DNA from: Costertonia aggregata
Lineage (GTDB): Bacteria; Bacteroidota; Bacteroidia; Flavobacteriales; Flavobacteriaceae
NCBI RefSeq assembly: GCF_013402795.1
Contig: NZ_CP058595.1
Location: 3,822,001-3,886,000 of the forward strand
Direction: 5' to 3'
DNA length: 64,000 nucleotides
Both the position numbers and the translations under genes were made by a program. The first letter of the stretch is position 1; every line of letters starts with the position of its first letter. Of the stretch, positions 26,998 through 34,346 are shown piece by piece. The notes under the pieces were generated by a model. That model had not been told where the DNA came from and ran no database searches. It worked only from the letters and a program-made list of their open reading frames with translations.

Positions 26998-27663
26998 ATG
27001 ACGAAATCCGAAAAAGTAGATTTTACAATTAGAACATTACAGGAATTATATCCCACCATTCCGGTTCCTTTGGAACATAAAGATCCTTACACCTTATTGA
27101 TTGCCGTTTTAATGTCGGCTCAAAGTACCGATGTACGTGTAAATCAAATAACCCCCCTACTCTTCGAAAAAGCGGATAACCCGTATGATATGGTAAAAAT
27201 GTCGGTAGAGGAAATAAGGGATATCATACGCCCCGTTGGCTTATCACCCATGAAATCAAAAGGAATTCACGGACTGTCAAAAATATTGATCGAAAAATAT
27301 AAAGGAGAAGTGCCAAAAAACATTGAGTTGTTGGAAGATTTACCGGCCGTAGGCCATAAAACGGCAAGTGTTGTGGTTTCACAAGCTTTTGGCATACCGG
27401 CTTTTCCCGTAGACACTCATATTCATAGATTAATGTACCGCTGGGGGTTTACCAATGGCAAAAATGTTGTACAAACCGAAAAAGATGCCAAGCGTTTATT
27501 TCCCAAAGCATTATGGAACGATCTACACTTACAAATAATTTGGTACGGAAGGGATTATTCCCCGGCGAGGGGCTGGGATTTGGAAAAAGATATCATAACC
27601 AAAACAATCGGGAGAAAAACAGTTTTGAACGAATACTATAAAATCAAAAAGACCCGTAAATGA
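26998..27663 (+). CDS. nth: Endonuclease III without any cysteine
   Basis: A 221-residue DNA glycosylase/AP lyase for oxidised pyrimidines. The helix-hairpin-helix LEDLPAVGHKTASVVVS has the catalytic Lys at 121, and VDTHIHRLMYRWG has the catalytic Asp at 139. Endonuclease III normally binds a 4Fe-4S cluster through a C-terminal Cys-x6-Cys-x2-Cys-x5-Cys loop. Here the equivalent segment, YGRDYSPARGWDLEKDIITKTIGRK, has none, and the whole protein contains no Cys. The cluster is therefore absent by sequence. The gene ends in a long terminator and is divergent from bcp. Confidence 0.94.
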   Translation: MTKSEKVDFTIRTLQELYPTIPVPLEHKDPYTLLIAVLMSAQSTDVRVNQITPLLFEKADNPYDMVKMSVEEIRDIIRPVGLSPMKSKGIHGLSKILIEKYKGEVPKNIELLEDLPAVGHKTASVVVSQAFGIPAFPVDTHIHRLMYRWGFTNGKNVVQTEKDAKRLFPKALWNDLHLQIIWYGRDYSPARGWDLEKDIITKTIGRKTVLNEYYKIKKTRK

Positions 27664-27680
27664 AGGGTCTTTTTGATTTT
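27640..27680. terminator. Long bidirectional terminator at end of nth
   Basis: AAAATCAAAAAGACCC pairs with GGGTCTTTTTGATTTT, a 16-base perfect inverted repeat whose loop holds the nth stop codon. The convergent 47-residue microprotein gene stops inside its far edge. Confidence 0.9.
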
Positions 27681-27822
27681 AATTTAAATTACTTTCAAAA
27701 ATGAATTTTTTGTGCTTCACTATTCGAAGGGAACTGGAATAGTTCAATAAAAACTGAACCGTTTCAGGACGTGCTTTGGCAAGTTTGCAATTTTTTTGAT
27801 TTCTAGAGTAAACTTTTTCCAT
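27679..27822 (-). CDS. 47-residue microprotein, copy 1 (downstream of sigma factor)
   Basis: A 47-residue protein that begins MEKVYSRNQKNCKLAKARPE and continues TVQFLLNYSSSLRIVKHKKF. It follows the sigma-factor gene 71 bases downstream on the same strand. A second copy of equal length (28822-28965) follows the paralogous sigma factor and shares 28 of 47 residues, including the core CKLxKAxPETVQFLLNYSxSL and the C-terminal FExNLN. Conservation in amino acids with many synonymous changes shows it is translated. No Cys pair, transmembrane segment or known domain; one Cys at position 12. Role as a sigma-factor partner is inference. Confidence 0.85.
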   Translation of the reverse strand: MEKVYSRNQKNCKLAKARPETVQFLLNYSSSLRIVKHKKFIFESNLN

Positions 27823-27893
27823 ATTTTCTGTGTTGTTATACATAAATAACGCCACTGATATGGAAATATTGCACTGTACAAAAAAAGGTGCTT

Positions 27894-28475
27894 TTACGTA
27901 GTCAATACAATATTGTTTTTTTCTATGATTTTTCTAAGGTTTATGAGTGCATACCGCATTCGGCCCAAGGCTGTATTTATACTAACCCCAGTATTTTCCG
28001 AAATTTCCTTAAAGCTCATGTCCTTATAAATACGCATTAATAAAACTTCGCGCTGATCGTCCGGTAACTCATCGATCAATAAAGTAAGGTCACTATCGAT
28101 CTGTTCTTTTATGATTTGTTTTTCGGCATTCAATTTATCGTCCCCTATGACCGAAAAAATGTTAAAATCGTCACTGCCTTCAAATTTGGGCATACGCTTG
28201 TTTTTTCTGAAGTGGTCAATAATAAGGTTATGTGATATTCTCATTACCCATGGTAAAAATTTACCCTCTTCGCTATACGTTCCTTTTTTAAGGGTTTTGA
28301 TAACCTTTATAAAGGTGTCTTGAAAGATATCTTCGGTAACGTCGCGATCCAGTACTTTGGAATAGATAAAGCTACTGATGCGTTGGTTGTGCCTGTTGAT
28401 CAATATTTCAAGAGCTTTTTCTTCTCCGTTGATATAATCTTTTACTAATACTGAATCGTCAATTTGTACTTTCAT
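27894..28475 (-). CDS. Sigma-70 family RNA polymerase sigma factor, copy 1
   Basis: A 193-residue ECF-type sigma factor. Region 2 has ALEILINRHNQRISSFIYSKVLDRDVTEDIFQDTFIKVIK (the 2.1-2.2 core-binding helix with DIFQDTFIK) and FLPWVMRISHNLIIDHFRK (2.3-2.4, promoter -10 recognition). Region 4 is LPDDQREVLLMRIYKDMSFKEISENTGVSINTALGRMRYALINLRK, with a helix-turn-helix for -35 recognition. It is about 80% identical to the second copy at 29.1-29.7 kb. No anti-sigma gene is adjacent; a 47-residue microprotein follows instead. Two 10-base direct repeats lie about 125-155 bases upstream. Confidence 0.95.
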   Translation of the reverse strand: MKVQIDDSVLVKDYINGEEKALEILINRHNQRISSFIYSKVLDRDVTEDIFQDTFIKVIKTLKKGTYSEEGKFLPWVMRISHNLIIDHFRKNKRMPKFEGSDDFNIFSVIGDDKLNAEKQIIKEQIDSDLTLLIDELPDDQREVLLMRIYKDMSFKEISENTGVSINTALGRMRYALINLRKIIEKNNIVLTT

Positions 28476-28598
28476 GAGATAGATTTTTTGGTTAGAAATT
28501 TTGGGGATATTGAGTTACTGATTAATGTGATTAAATAGTTTTTGTTTTTAATTACATGTTAAAAGTATGTAAATGTAGAGGTGGAGTAAAAACATTGT

Positions 28599-28629
28599 TG
28601 TCAAACCCCATTTTTTTGATGTCAAACCC
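28599..28629. repeat. Tandem 10-base repeat upstream of sigma copy 1
   Basis: TGTCAAACCC occurs at 28599-28608 and again at 28620-28629, start-to-start 21 bases (two helical turns), each followed by a T-run. The spacing suits binding of a dimeric regulator or a -33/-7-like pair on the minus strand. No equivalent is seen upstream of sigma copy 2. Confidence 0.55.
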
Positions 28630-28766
28630 TGTTTTTATATTTTTTACCAAAAAATGATATTCTAAAACCAAGTAAATCACATAAATAAGGGATGTCTGCT
28701 GATACTTGTTTTTTATTGTGCAAATTTTTAATAGTATCAAAAGATAGATATGTCTAGGTATAAACA

Positions 28767-28795
28767 TAAAAAACCTTCAGTTGCCTGAAGGTTTA
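28767..28795 (-). terminator. Terminator of sigma/microprotein cassette 2
   Basis: On the minus strand AACCTTCAG (loop GCAA) CTGAAGGTT is followed by a T-run. It lies 27 bases past the stop of microprotein copy 2. Confidence 0.88.
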
Positions 28796-28821
28796 TCTTA
28801 TATGGTTAGAAAGTAACTGTA

Positions 28822-28965
28822 CTAGTTCAAATTGTTCTCGAATTTTACGTTACCATATTCTATAATGTCCAATGACTTTGAATAATTTAGTAAAAACTGA
28901 ACAGTTTCCGGTTTGGCTTTGACAAGCTTGCAGTCGTTTTGTTTTTTAGTGTAGATGTTTTCCAT
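28822..28965 (-). CDS. 47-residue microprotein, copy 2 (downstream of sigma factor)
   Basis: A 47-residue protein that begins MENIYTKKQNDCKLVKAKPE and continues TVQFLLNYSKSLDIIEYGNV. It matches microprotein copy 1 without a gap. The central block from Cys12 to Leu32 is nearly invariant, while the stretch from 33 to 41 is free to vary. It is 126 bases downstream of sigma copy 2 and ends before a strong terminator, so it shares that transcript. No known domain. One could expect a helix over PETVQFLLNYSKSL. Confidence 0.85.
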   Translation of the reverse strand: MENIYTKKQNDCKLVKAKPETVQFLLNYSKSLDIIEYGNVKFENNLN

Positions 28966-29091
28966 ACTTTCTGTTTGTTTCGTTACACTAAGATAACGCA
29001 GTATGTATGGGTTTATCGCCTTGGCTCGTTCTATTACATATTAATTAGTTGAAAAGGAGTGACCAATATGATAGCATCGTTGAAGCACCAT

Positions 29092-29673
29092 TTAATTGGT
29101 CAAGACGATATTATGCGTCTCTATGATCTTCCTTAGATTTATAAGAGCGTAACGCATGCGGCCCAGAGCAGTATTGATACTTACGCCAGTGTTTTCGGAT
29201 ATTTCCTTAAAGCTCATGTCCTTATACATTCGCATGGTCAAAACTTCTTGCTGATCAACAGGCAGTTGTTCGATCAATACCAAAAGGTCGCTGTCTATTT
29301 GATCCTTGATTATTTGTTTTTCAGCATTTAACTTTTCATCGCCCAACACTGAAAAAATATTGTAGTCATCACTACCTTCAAACTTGGGCAAACGTCTACT
29401 TTTTCTAAAATGATCTATAATCAAATTATGTGCAATACGCATTACCCATGGTAAAAATTTGCCTTCTTCACTATATGTTCCCTTTTTTAGGGTACGAATC
29501 ACTTTGATAAATGTGTCTTGAAATATGTCTTCCGTAATATTACGGTCGCCTATTTTGGAATAAATAAAACTGCTGATGCGTTGGTTGTGTTTTCTGATAA
29601 GTAGCTCCAGAGCCCTTTCGTCTCCGTTCATATAATCTCTTACCAATACCGAATCCTCGATTTGTAGTTTCAT
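29092..29673 (-). CDS. Sigma-70 family RNA polymerase sigma factor, copy 2
   Basis: A 193-residue ECF-type sigma factor, the paralogue of copy 1, with the same DIFQDTFIKVIRTLKKGTYSEEGKFLPWVMRIAHNLIIDHFRK core and an identical region-4 helix-turn-helix (DMSFKEISENTGVSINTALGRMRYALINLRKII). The recognition helices are unchanged between copies, so both may read overlapping promoters, while changes concentrate at the N-terminus and in the linker before region 4. A minus-strand TATATTTG box (29793-29800) lies about 120 bases upstream. Divergent from uvrA. Confidence 0.95.
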   Translation of the reverse strand: MKLQIEDSVLVRDYMNGDERALELLIRKHNQRISSFIYSKIGDRNITEDIFQDTFIKVIRTLKKGTYSEEGKFLPWVMRIAHNLIIDHFRKSRRLPKFEGSDDYNIFSVLGDEKLNAEKQIIKDQIDSDLLVLIEQLPVDQQEVLTMRMYKDMSFKEISENTGVSINTALGRMRYALINLRKIIETHNIVLTN

Positions 29674-29867
29674 ACAAATTACTTTTTTTGGGGTTTAACT
29701 TAAGTTTGTCCTAATTAAAGGGTCTCAGTTATTTAGGTTAATTTTTAAAAAAGTAATAGTATGCTATAGGCGTTTCGGTTTTTATTACGATTCAAATATA
29801 GAAAAAATATATTCTACTGGAAAAACATTGATAATATCATGATTGTTTGTGGGCAAGATAATAACGG

Positions 29868-29899
29868 TTGGCATTTACAAAACCCATAACGTATCTTTG
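29868..29899 (+). promoter_or_regulatory. uvrA promoter
   Basis: TTG at 29868-29870, 21 bases, TATCTTTG at 29892-29899, and the uvrA ATG at 29917. A close match to the Bacteroidota housekeeping consensus; no SOS-box-like palindrome was recognised near it. Confidence 0.72.
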
Positions 29900-29916
29900 C
29901 AGTATTAAATACGAGC

Positions 29917-32694
29917 ATGACCACACTTATAGATGTCAACCCCAAAGAAAATATTATTATAAAGGGTGCAAAATTGCACAACCTCAAAAATATTGATGTA
30001 GTTATTCCCAGAAATAAATTGGTCGTTATAACTGGTCTGTCCGGTTCGGGAAAGTCAAGTTTGGCATTTGATACTTTATATGCCGAAGGTCAAAGGCGCT
30101 ATGTAGAAAGCCTTTCGTCATATGCACGGCAATTTTTGGGGAAACTGGACAAGCCAAAAGTAGATTATATAAAAGGTATTGCCCCGGCAATAGCGATAGA
30201 GCAAAAAGTAAATTCCACAAACCCGCGTTCTACTGTTGGCACAACAACGGAAATCTATGACTATCTAAAGCTCTTGTATGCCCGTATAGGTAGAACTTTT
30301 TCTCCAGTTTCGGGAAATGAGGTAAAAAAGCACACCGTAACGGATGTTGTCAATTTTGTAAAATCTTTTGAAGAAGGGACCAAATTGTTACTGTTGGCAC
30401 CGATAGTTATCCCCAAAGAAAGAGAGGTCGGCAAATCACTTCAACTTTTAAGCAAACAAGGTTATGCCCGTATAAAATATAAAGGCGAAGTACTACGGAT
30501 AGATGATAAACTCACCAACATAGGCAGGGAGTTTTATTTGGTAATAGACCGTATTATAACAAAAGATGACGAGGATTTTTATAACCGATTGGCCAATGCC
30601 ATAGATACGGCCTATTTTGAAGGTAAAGGCGAATGCATTATCGAGGAACTTAAAACGGAAAAGCAAACCCCTTTCAGCAACAAGTTTGATTTGGATGGAA
30701 TTTCCTTTTTAGAGCCCAATATACACCTGTTCAGCTTCAACAACCCTTACGGTGCTTGTCCAAAATGTGAAGGGTATGGGGATGTCATAGGAATTGATGA
30801 AGATCTGGTCATCCCAAATACCGCTTTATCCATATATGAAAACGCCGTTTTCCCATGGCGAGGGGAAAGTATGGGCTGGTACCGGGATCAATTGGTGAAT
30901 TCGGGCCATACGTTCAATTTTCCCATTCACAAACCATGGTTTGAGCTTAGTGAAGAACAAAAGCAATTGGTCTGGGACGGTAACAAACATTTTATTGGCA
31001 TTCATAAGTTTTTCCAAACCTTAGAAGAAAAAAGTTATAAAATCCAAAATAGGGTGATGCTCTCACGCTATCGAGGTAAAACAAAATGTAACCTATGTAA
31101 GGGCAAACGTTTGAGGAAAGAAACCGATTATGTTAAAATTGATGGTAAATCTATTTCTGACCTAGTAGAACTTTCCATAGAAAAACTTATTGGTTTCTTT
31201 GACCAGTTGTCATTAAATAACAATGATACCGCCATAGCTACGAGATTATTAAAGGAAATCAATACCCGGTTAGGTTTTTTGGATAAGGTAGGGTTAAACT
31301 ACTTGACCTTGAACCGAAAGTCAAATACACTCTCGGGCGGGGAGAGCCAAAGGATAAACCTGGCCACCTCACTGGGGAGTAGTTTGGTAGGTTCTATGTA
31401 TATTCTGGACGAGCCCAGTATTGGCCTTCATCCAAAAGATACCGAGAATTTAATCGATGTTCTAAAATCGCTTCGTGATTTGGGCAATACCGTTATCGTT
31501 GTTGAGCACGATGAGGATATCATGAAAGCAGCTGATGAAGTCATAGATATTGGCCCGGAAGCAGGCACGCATGGCGGGGAGGTTACGGCCCACGGTACGC
31601 TGACCCAGGTTTTAAAATCCAATTCGCTAACGGCAAGTTATCTTAACGGCTCAAAAGAAATTGAAGTTCCCAAAAAAAGAAGGACTTCTAAAAATCATAT
31701 CAAAATAAAGGGTGCACGGGAAAACAACCTAAAAAATATTGATGTAAACTTCCCATTGAACATGCTTACGGTAGTTACCGGTGTTTCGGGAAGCGGAAAA
31801 AGCACCTTGGTAAAGAAGCTGTTATATCCCATTATTTTGAAGGAAGTTGGTGGCTATGGTGAAAAAGCTGGGCAATTTACTTCTGTAGAAGGCAAGTACA
31901 GTACTATTCAACATGTGGAGTTTGTAGACCAAAACCCAATTGGACGCTCTTCCCGTTCCAATCCCGTTACTTACATAAAGGCCTATGACGACATCCGTGC
32001 GCTGTACGCCTCGCAAAAATTAAGTAAAATAAGAGGCTACCAGGCCAAACATTTTTCGTTCAACGTAGATGGTGGCCGATGTGAAAAATGTAAGGGTGAA
32101 GGCGAGATTACCGTAGAGATGCAGTTTATGGCCGATGTACACTTGGAATGTGATACCTGTAACGGCAAACGTTTCAAAAAAGAAGTATTGGAAGTGAAGT
32201 TTGAAGGCGCCAATATTGACGATGTCCTCAACATGACCATAGATGATGCCATTCTCTTCTTTGAAAACGGTAAACAAAATAAAATCATAACCAAACTAAA
32301 GCCCTTGCAAGATGTAGGTTTGGGCTATGTAACACTAGGGCAGTCCTCCTCTACCCTTTCTGGCGGTGAAGCACAACGTATCAAATTAGCCTCGTTTTTG
32401 GTAAAGGGAAATACAAAGGATAAAGCCTTGTTTATATTTGACGAACCAACCACTGGACTACACTTTCACGATATCAAAAAATTATTGAAGTCATTTGATG
32501 CCCTAATAGCAAAAGGGCACTCAATCGTAGTGATTGAACATAACATTGAACTTATTAAATGTGCCGACTATATTATAGATTTGGGTATGGAAGGCGGTGA
32601 GAATGGCGGACAGCTGATCGTTCAAGGCACACCGGAAGAAGTTGTAAAAAACGAGCAATCTCATACGGCGAGATATTTGAAAGAAAAATTATAA
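29917..32694 (+). CDS. uvrA: Excinuclease ABC subunit A
   Basis: UvrA (925 aa), the damage-sensing ATPase of nucleotide excision repair. Two ABC cassettes are present: GLSGSGKSSLAFDTLYAEGQRRYVESLSSYARQFL at the start, TLSGGESQRINLATSLGS with DEPSIGLHP, then GVSGSGKSTLVKK, TLSGGEAQRIKLASFL and DEPTTGLHF. Zinc modules are visible: CPKC...CNLC in the first half and CEKCKGEGEI...CDTCNGKRF in the second. Length is usual. It stands alone, with a promoter of its own and no downstream partner. Confidence 0.98.
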   Translation: MTTLIDVNPKENIIIKGAKLHNLKNIDVVIPRNKLVVITGLSGSGKSSLAFDTLYAEGQRRYVESLSSYARQFLGKLDKPKVDYIKGIAPAIAIEQKVNSTNPRSTVGTTTEIYDYLKLLYARIGRTFSPVSGNEVKKHTVTDVVNFVKSFEEGTKLLLLAPIVIPKEREVGKSLQLLSKQGYARIKYKGEVLRIDDKLTNIGREFYLVIDRIITKDDEDFYNRLANAIDTAYFEGKGECIIEELKTEKQTPFSNKFDLDGISFLEPNIHLFSFNNPYGACPKCEGYGDVIGIDEDLVIPNTALSIYENAVFPWRGESMGWYRDQLVNSGHTFNFPIHKPWFELSEEQKQLVWDGNKHFIGIHKFFQTLEEKSYKIQNRVMLSRYRGKTKCNLCKGKRLRKETDYVKIDGKSISDLVELSIEKLIGFFDQLSLNNNDTAIATRLLKEINTRLGFLDKVGLNYLTLNRKSNTLSGGESQRINLATSLGSSLVGSMYILDEPSIGLHPKDTENLIDVLKSLRDLGNTVIVVEHDEDIMKAADEVIDIGPEAGTHGGEVTAHGTLTQVLKSNSLTASYLNGSKEIEVPKKRRTSKNHIKIKGARENNLKNIDVNFPLNMLTVVTGVSGSGKSTLVKKLLYPIILKEVGGYGEKAGQFTSVEGKYSTIQHVEFVDQNPIGRSSRSNPVTYIKAYDDIRALYASQKLSKIRGYQAKHFSFNVDGGRCEKCKGEGEITVEMQFMADVHLECDTCNGKRFKKEVLEVKFEGANIDDVLNMTIDDAILFFENGKQNKIITKLKPLQDVGLGYVTLGQSSSTLSGGEAQRIKLASFLVKGNTKDKALFIFDEPTTGLHFHDIKKLLKSFDALIAKGHSIVVIEHNIELIKCADYIIDLGMEGGENGGQLIVQGTPEEVVKNEQSHTARYLKEKL

Positions 32695-32997
32695 CAAGTC
32701 ATTGTAGATTTTAAATACGTACTTTTTACCAAGCATAGTATTCTTTTTTTATCTTAATTTATTTAAGCTTCAAATACAATTTTTATGTTGCCTATTTCTA
32801 TTTAAAATAACATTCAAACGCATTGCTGTTTTGAAATGAGAAGTAAAAATTCGATAAATTAAATACAGAAATACAAATTTAAAAATTTTAAACAACTCAT
32901 TATCAAGATATTATAATTTATTAAATTTTTTGGCACGCTGTTTGTTTTGTATAAGGCAAGTGTAAATAATTGCACTTAGAATTTAAAACCTTATATC
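32695..32997. other. A/T-rich intergenic region with sigma-54-like promoter
   Basis: About 300 bases between uvrA and the Arg/Ser-rich protein gene. Strongly A/T-rich and without a supported coding frame or hairpin. The only ordered element seen is the TTGGCACG promoter-like site at 32930. Confidence 0.6.
32930..32946 (+). promoter_or_regulatory. Sigma-54-like -24/-12 promoter
   Basis: TTGGCACGCTGTTTGTT: the -24 half TTGGCACG is a perfect consensus, and the -12 half TTGT stands in for TTGC at the right distance (four bases after the G). It lies 51 bases before the ATG. Whether this organism carries rpoN cannot be seen in the window. Confidence 0.55.
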
Positions 32998-34257
32998 ATG
33001 AAAAAACTCGTACTACTTTTATCAGCGGTCGTTTTAGGTACCACAGGTATCATGGCCAGTACATTGGAAGATAAGGTTGCCACTCGCAATGCTTATAGGT
33101 TCAACAACTCTTTCATCTTTGTGGAGAACGGCATTACATTTTCGGTTTATCCAGATGGCGAATTCGATTTTTATATAGATAATAGGGTAAATATTGGTGC
33201 CAACGTAAATTTTGGTCGTACCAACATCACGTTCAATTCAGGTTTTGATTATAGCCCCTTCGCACAGTATGATGATTACGGAGCGGTAATACAAGTAGAA
33301 AACGTACCAATTTTTTATGACTTTTACGGTCGTGTAAACCAAATTGGTAACATTAATATCAACTATCGCAATGGACGAGTGAACAGATTGGGCGGCATGT
33401 ATGTTTTTTACAATAACAGAGGTATCTACAGCCGTCACACAGGGTTCATCAACGTATATAACAGAAACTATATATATAGGCCTTTTCATAGATTTTTCGC
33501 AAGGCCGGCCGTGGGGTTATGTTTAGTGTACAATAGGCCATATAGAAGATTCTATCAGCCGATTAGGTATACCTTTCACAGACCTTACCGATTTAATACT
33601 CGAAGAGCTTATGCCCAAGTAGGTCGCAACTATACATACAATAGAACGCGAAGAAGCAACATATATAGAAATGACAACAGGGTAGTCGCTCGTGAAAACA
33701 ATAGGGCGAGAAGGAGTAACGATGGTCTTAGAACACGAACGAACAACAGGGTCTATAACGGCGATAGGGTTGCTACTAGGAAAAATAGCAATGCTAGGAC
33801 CACGAGGTCTTTGGACAGAAAAGGTGTTGTAAACCGTGGCAATAGAACTGTAAACAGAAGCTCAAATTACAGATCGAACAGTGCCAACAGAAAGGCCGTA
33901 AACAGAAATGCCACTGAAAGAACGGTTACTAAAAGAAGCACACGTACCGTAAGACCAAACAGTACAGGGAGAACTGTCACAAAAAGAGAGGTCACTCGTA
34001 CACCACGAAGTACCAGCGTAACCAGAAGCACTAAAACGTACAAAAGACCTCAAAGTAGAAACAGCTCTAGGAGCACCTTTTCAAGAAGTACTAAAACACA
34101 ACGTTCCGCCGCAGTCAAGCCTGCAAGCAGAAAATCAAGAAGCTCGGGAACAGTGTCCAGAAGTTCTTCTACCAAAAGAACGATAAGTAGAGCCCCTTCT
34201 TCTAGAAGTAGTAGAAGTACGGCATCTAGAAGTAGTAGAAGCACAAGAAGATATTAA
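32998..34257 (+). CDS. Exported Arg/Ser/Thr-rich basic protein
   Basis: A 419-residue protein with signal peptide MKKLVLLLSAVVLGTTGIMAS. Residues 20-170 form an aromatic, Asn-rich domain (YRFNNSFIFVENGITFSVYPDGEFDFYIDN, then repeated FYGRVNQIG/YNNRGIYSR-like units). From about residue 180 to the end the sequence is low-complexity and extremely basic: Arg with Ser, Thr and Asn, and finally repeats such as SSRSSRSTASRSSRSTRRY. Such a tail could bind nucleic acid, polysaccharide or the cell wall. I do not recognise a characterised family. A sigma-54-like promoter precedes it and a strong terminator follows, so it is a single-gene unit. Confidence 0.85.
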   Translation: MKKLVLLLSAVVLGTTGIMASTLEDKVATRNAYRFNNSFIFVENGITFSVYPDGEFDFYIDNRVNIGANVNFGRTNITFNSGFDYSPFAQYDDYGAVIQVENVPIFYDFYGRVNQIGNININYRNGRVNRLGGMYVFYNNRGIYSRHTGFINVYNRNYIYRPFHRFFARPAVGLCLVYNRPYRRFYQPIRYTFHRPYRFNTRRAYAQVGRNYTYNRTRRSNIYRNDNRVVARENNRARRSNDGLRTRTNNRVYNGDRVATRKNSNARTTRSLDRKGVVNRGNRTVNRSSNYRSNSANRKAVNRNATERTVTKRSTRTVRPNSTGRTVTKREVTRTPRSTSVTRSTKTYKRPQSRNSSRSTFSRSTKTQRSAAVKPASRKSRSSGTVSRSSSTKRTISRAPSSRSSRSTASRSSRSTRRY

Positions 34258-34284
34258 GATAGTTTTTAGGTTGGTTAGTTGTTT

Positions 34285-34320
34285 AGCCCCGCAGCGGATT
34301 CGTCCCTGCGGGGCTTTTTT
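34285..34320 (+). terminator. Strong intrinsic terminator
   Basis: AGCCCCGCAG pairs with CTGCGGGGCT (10 bp, G/C-rich, 11-base loop), followed by a T-run. Confidence 0.95.
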
Positions 34321-34346
34321 CATTACAATTGTTTGGATAGAAAAAA

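Larger units (their letters stand above)
28476..28821. other. Intergenic region between the two sigma cassettes
   Basis: About 350 bases holding the upstream region of sigma copy 1 (minus), a pair of direct repeats and the terminator of cassette 2. A 71-codon minus frame in it has no family features and I do not annotate it. No RNA gene is recognisable. Confidence 0.6.

Noticed and set aside
28552-28767. A 71-codon minus-strand frame upstream of sigma copy 1
   Set aside because: Low-complexity A/T-rich composition, includes both direct repeats and runs up to the terminator; no family features.
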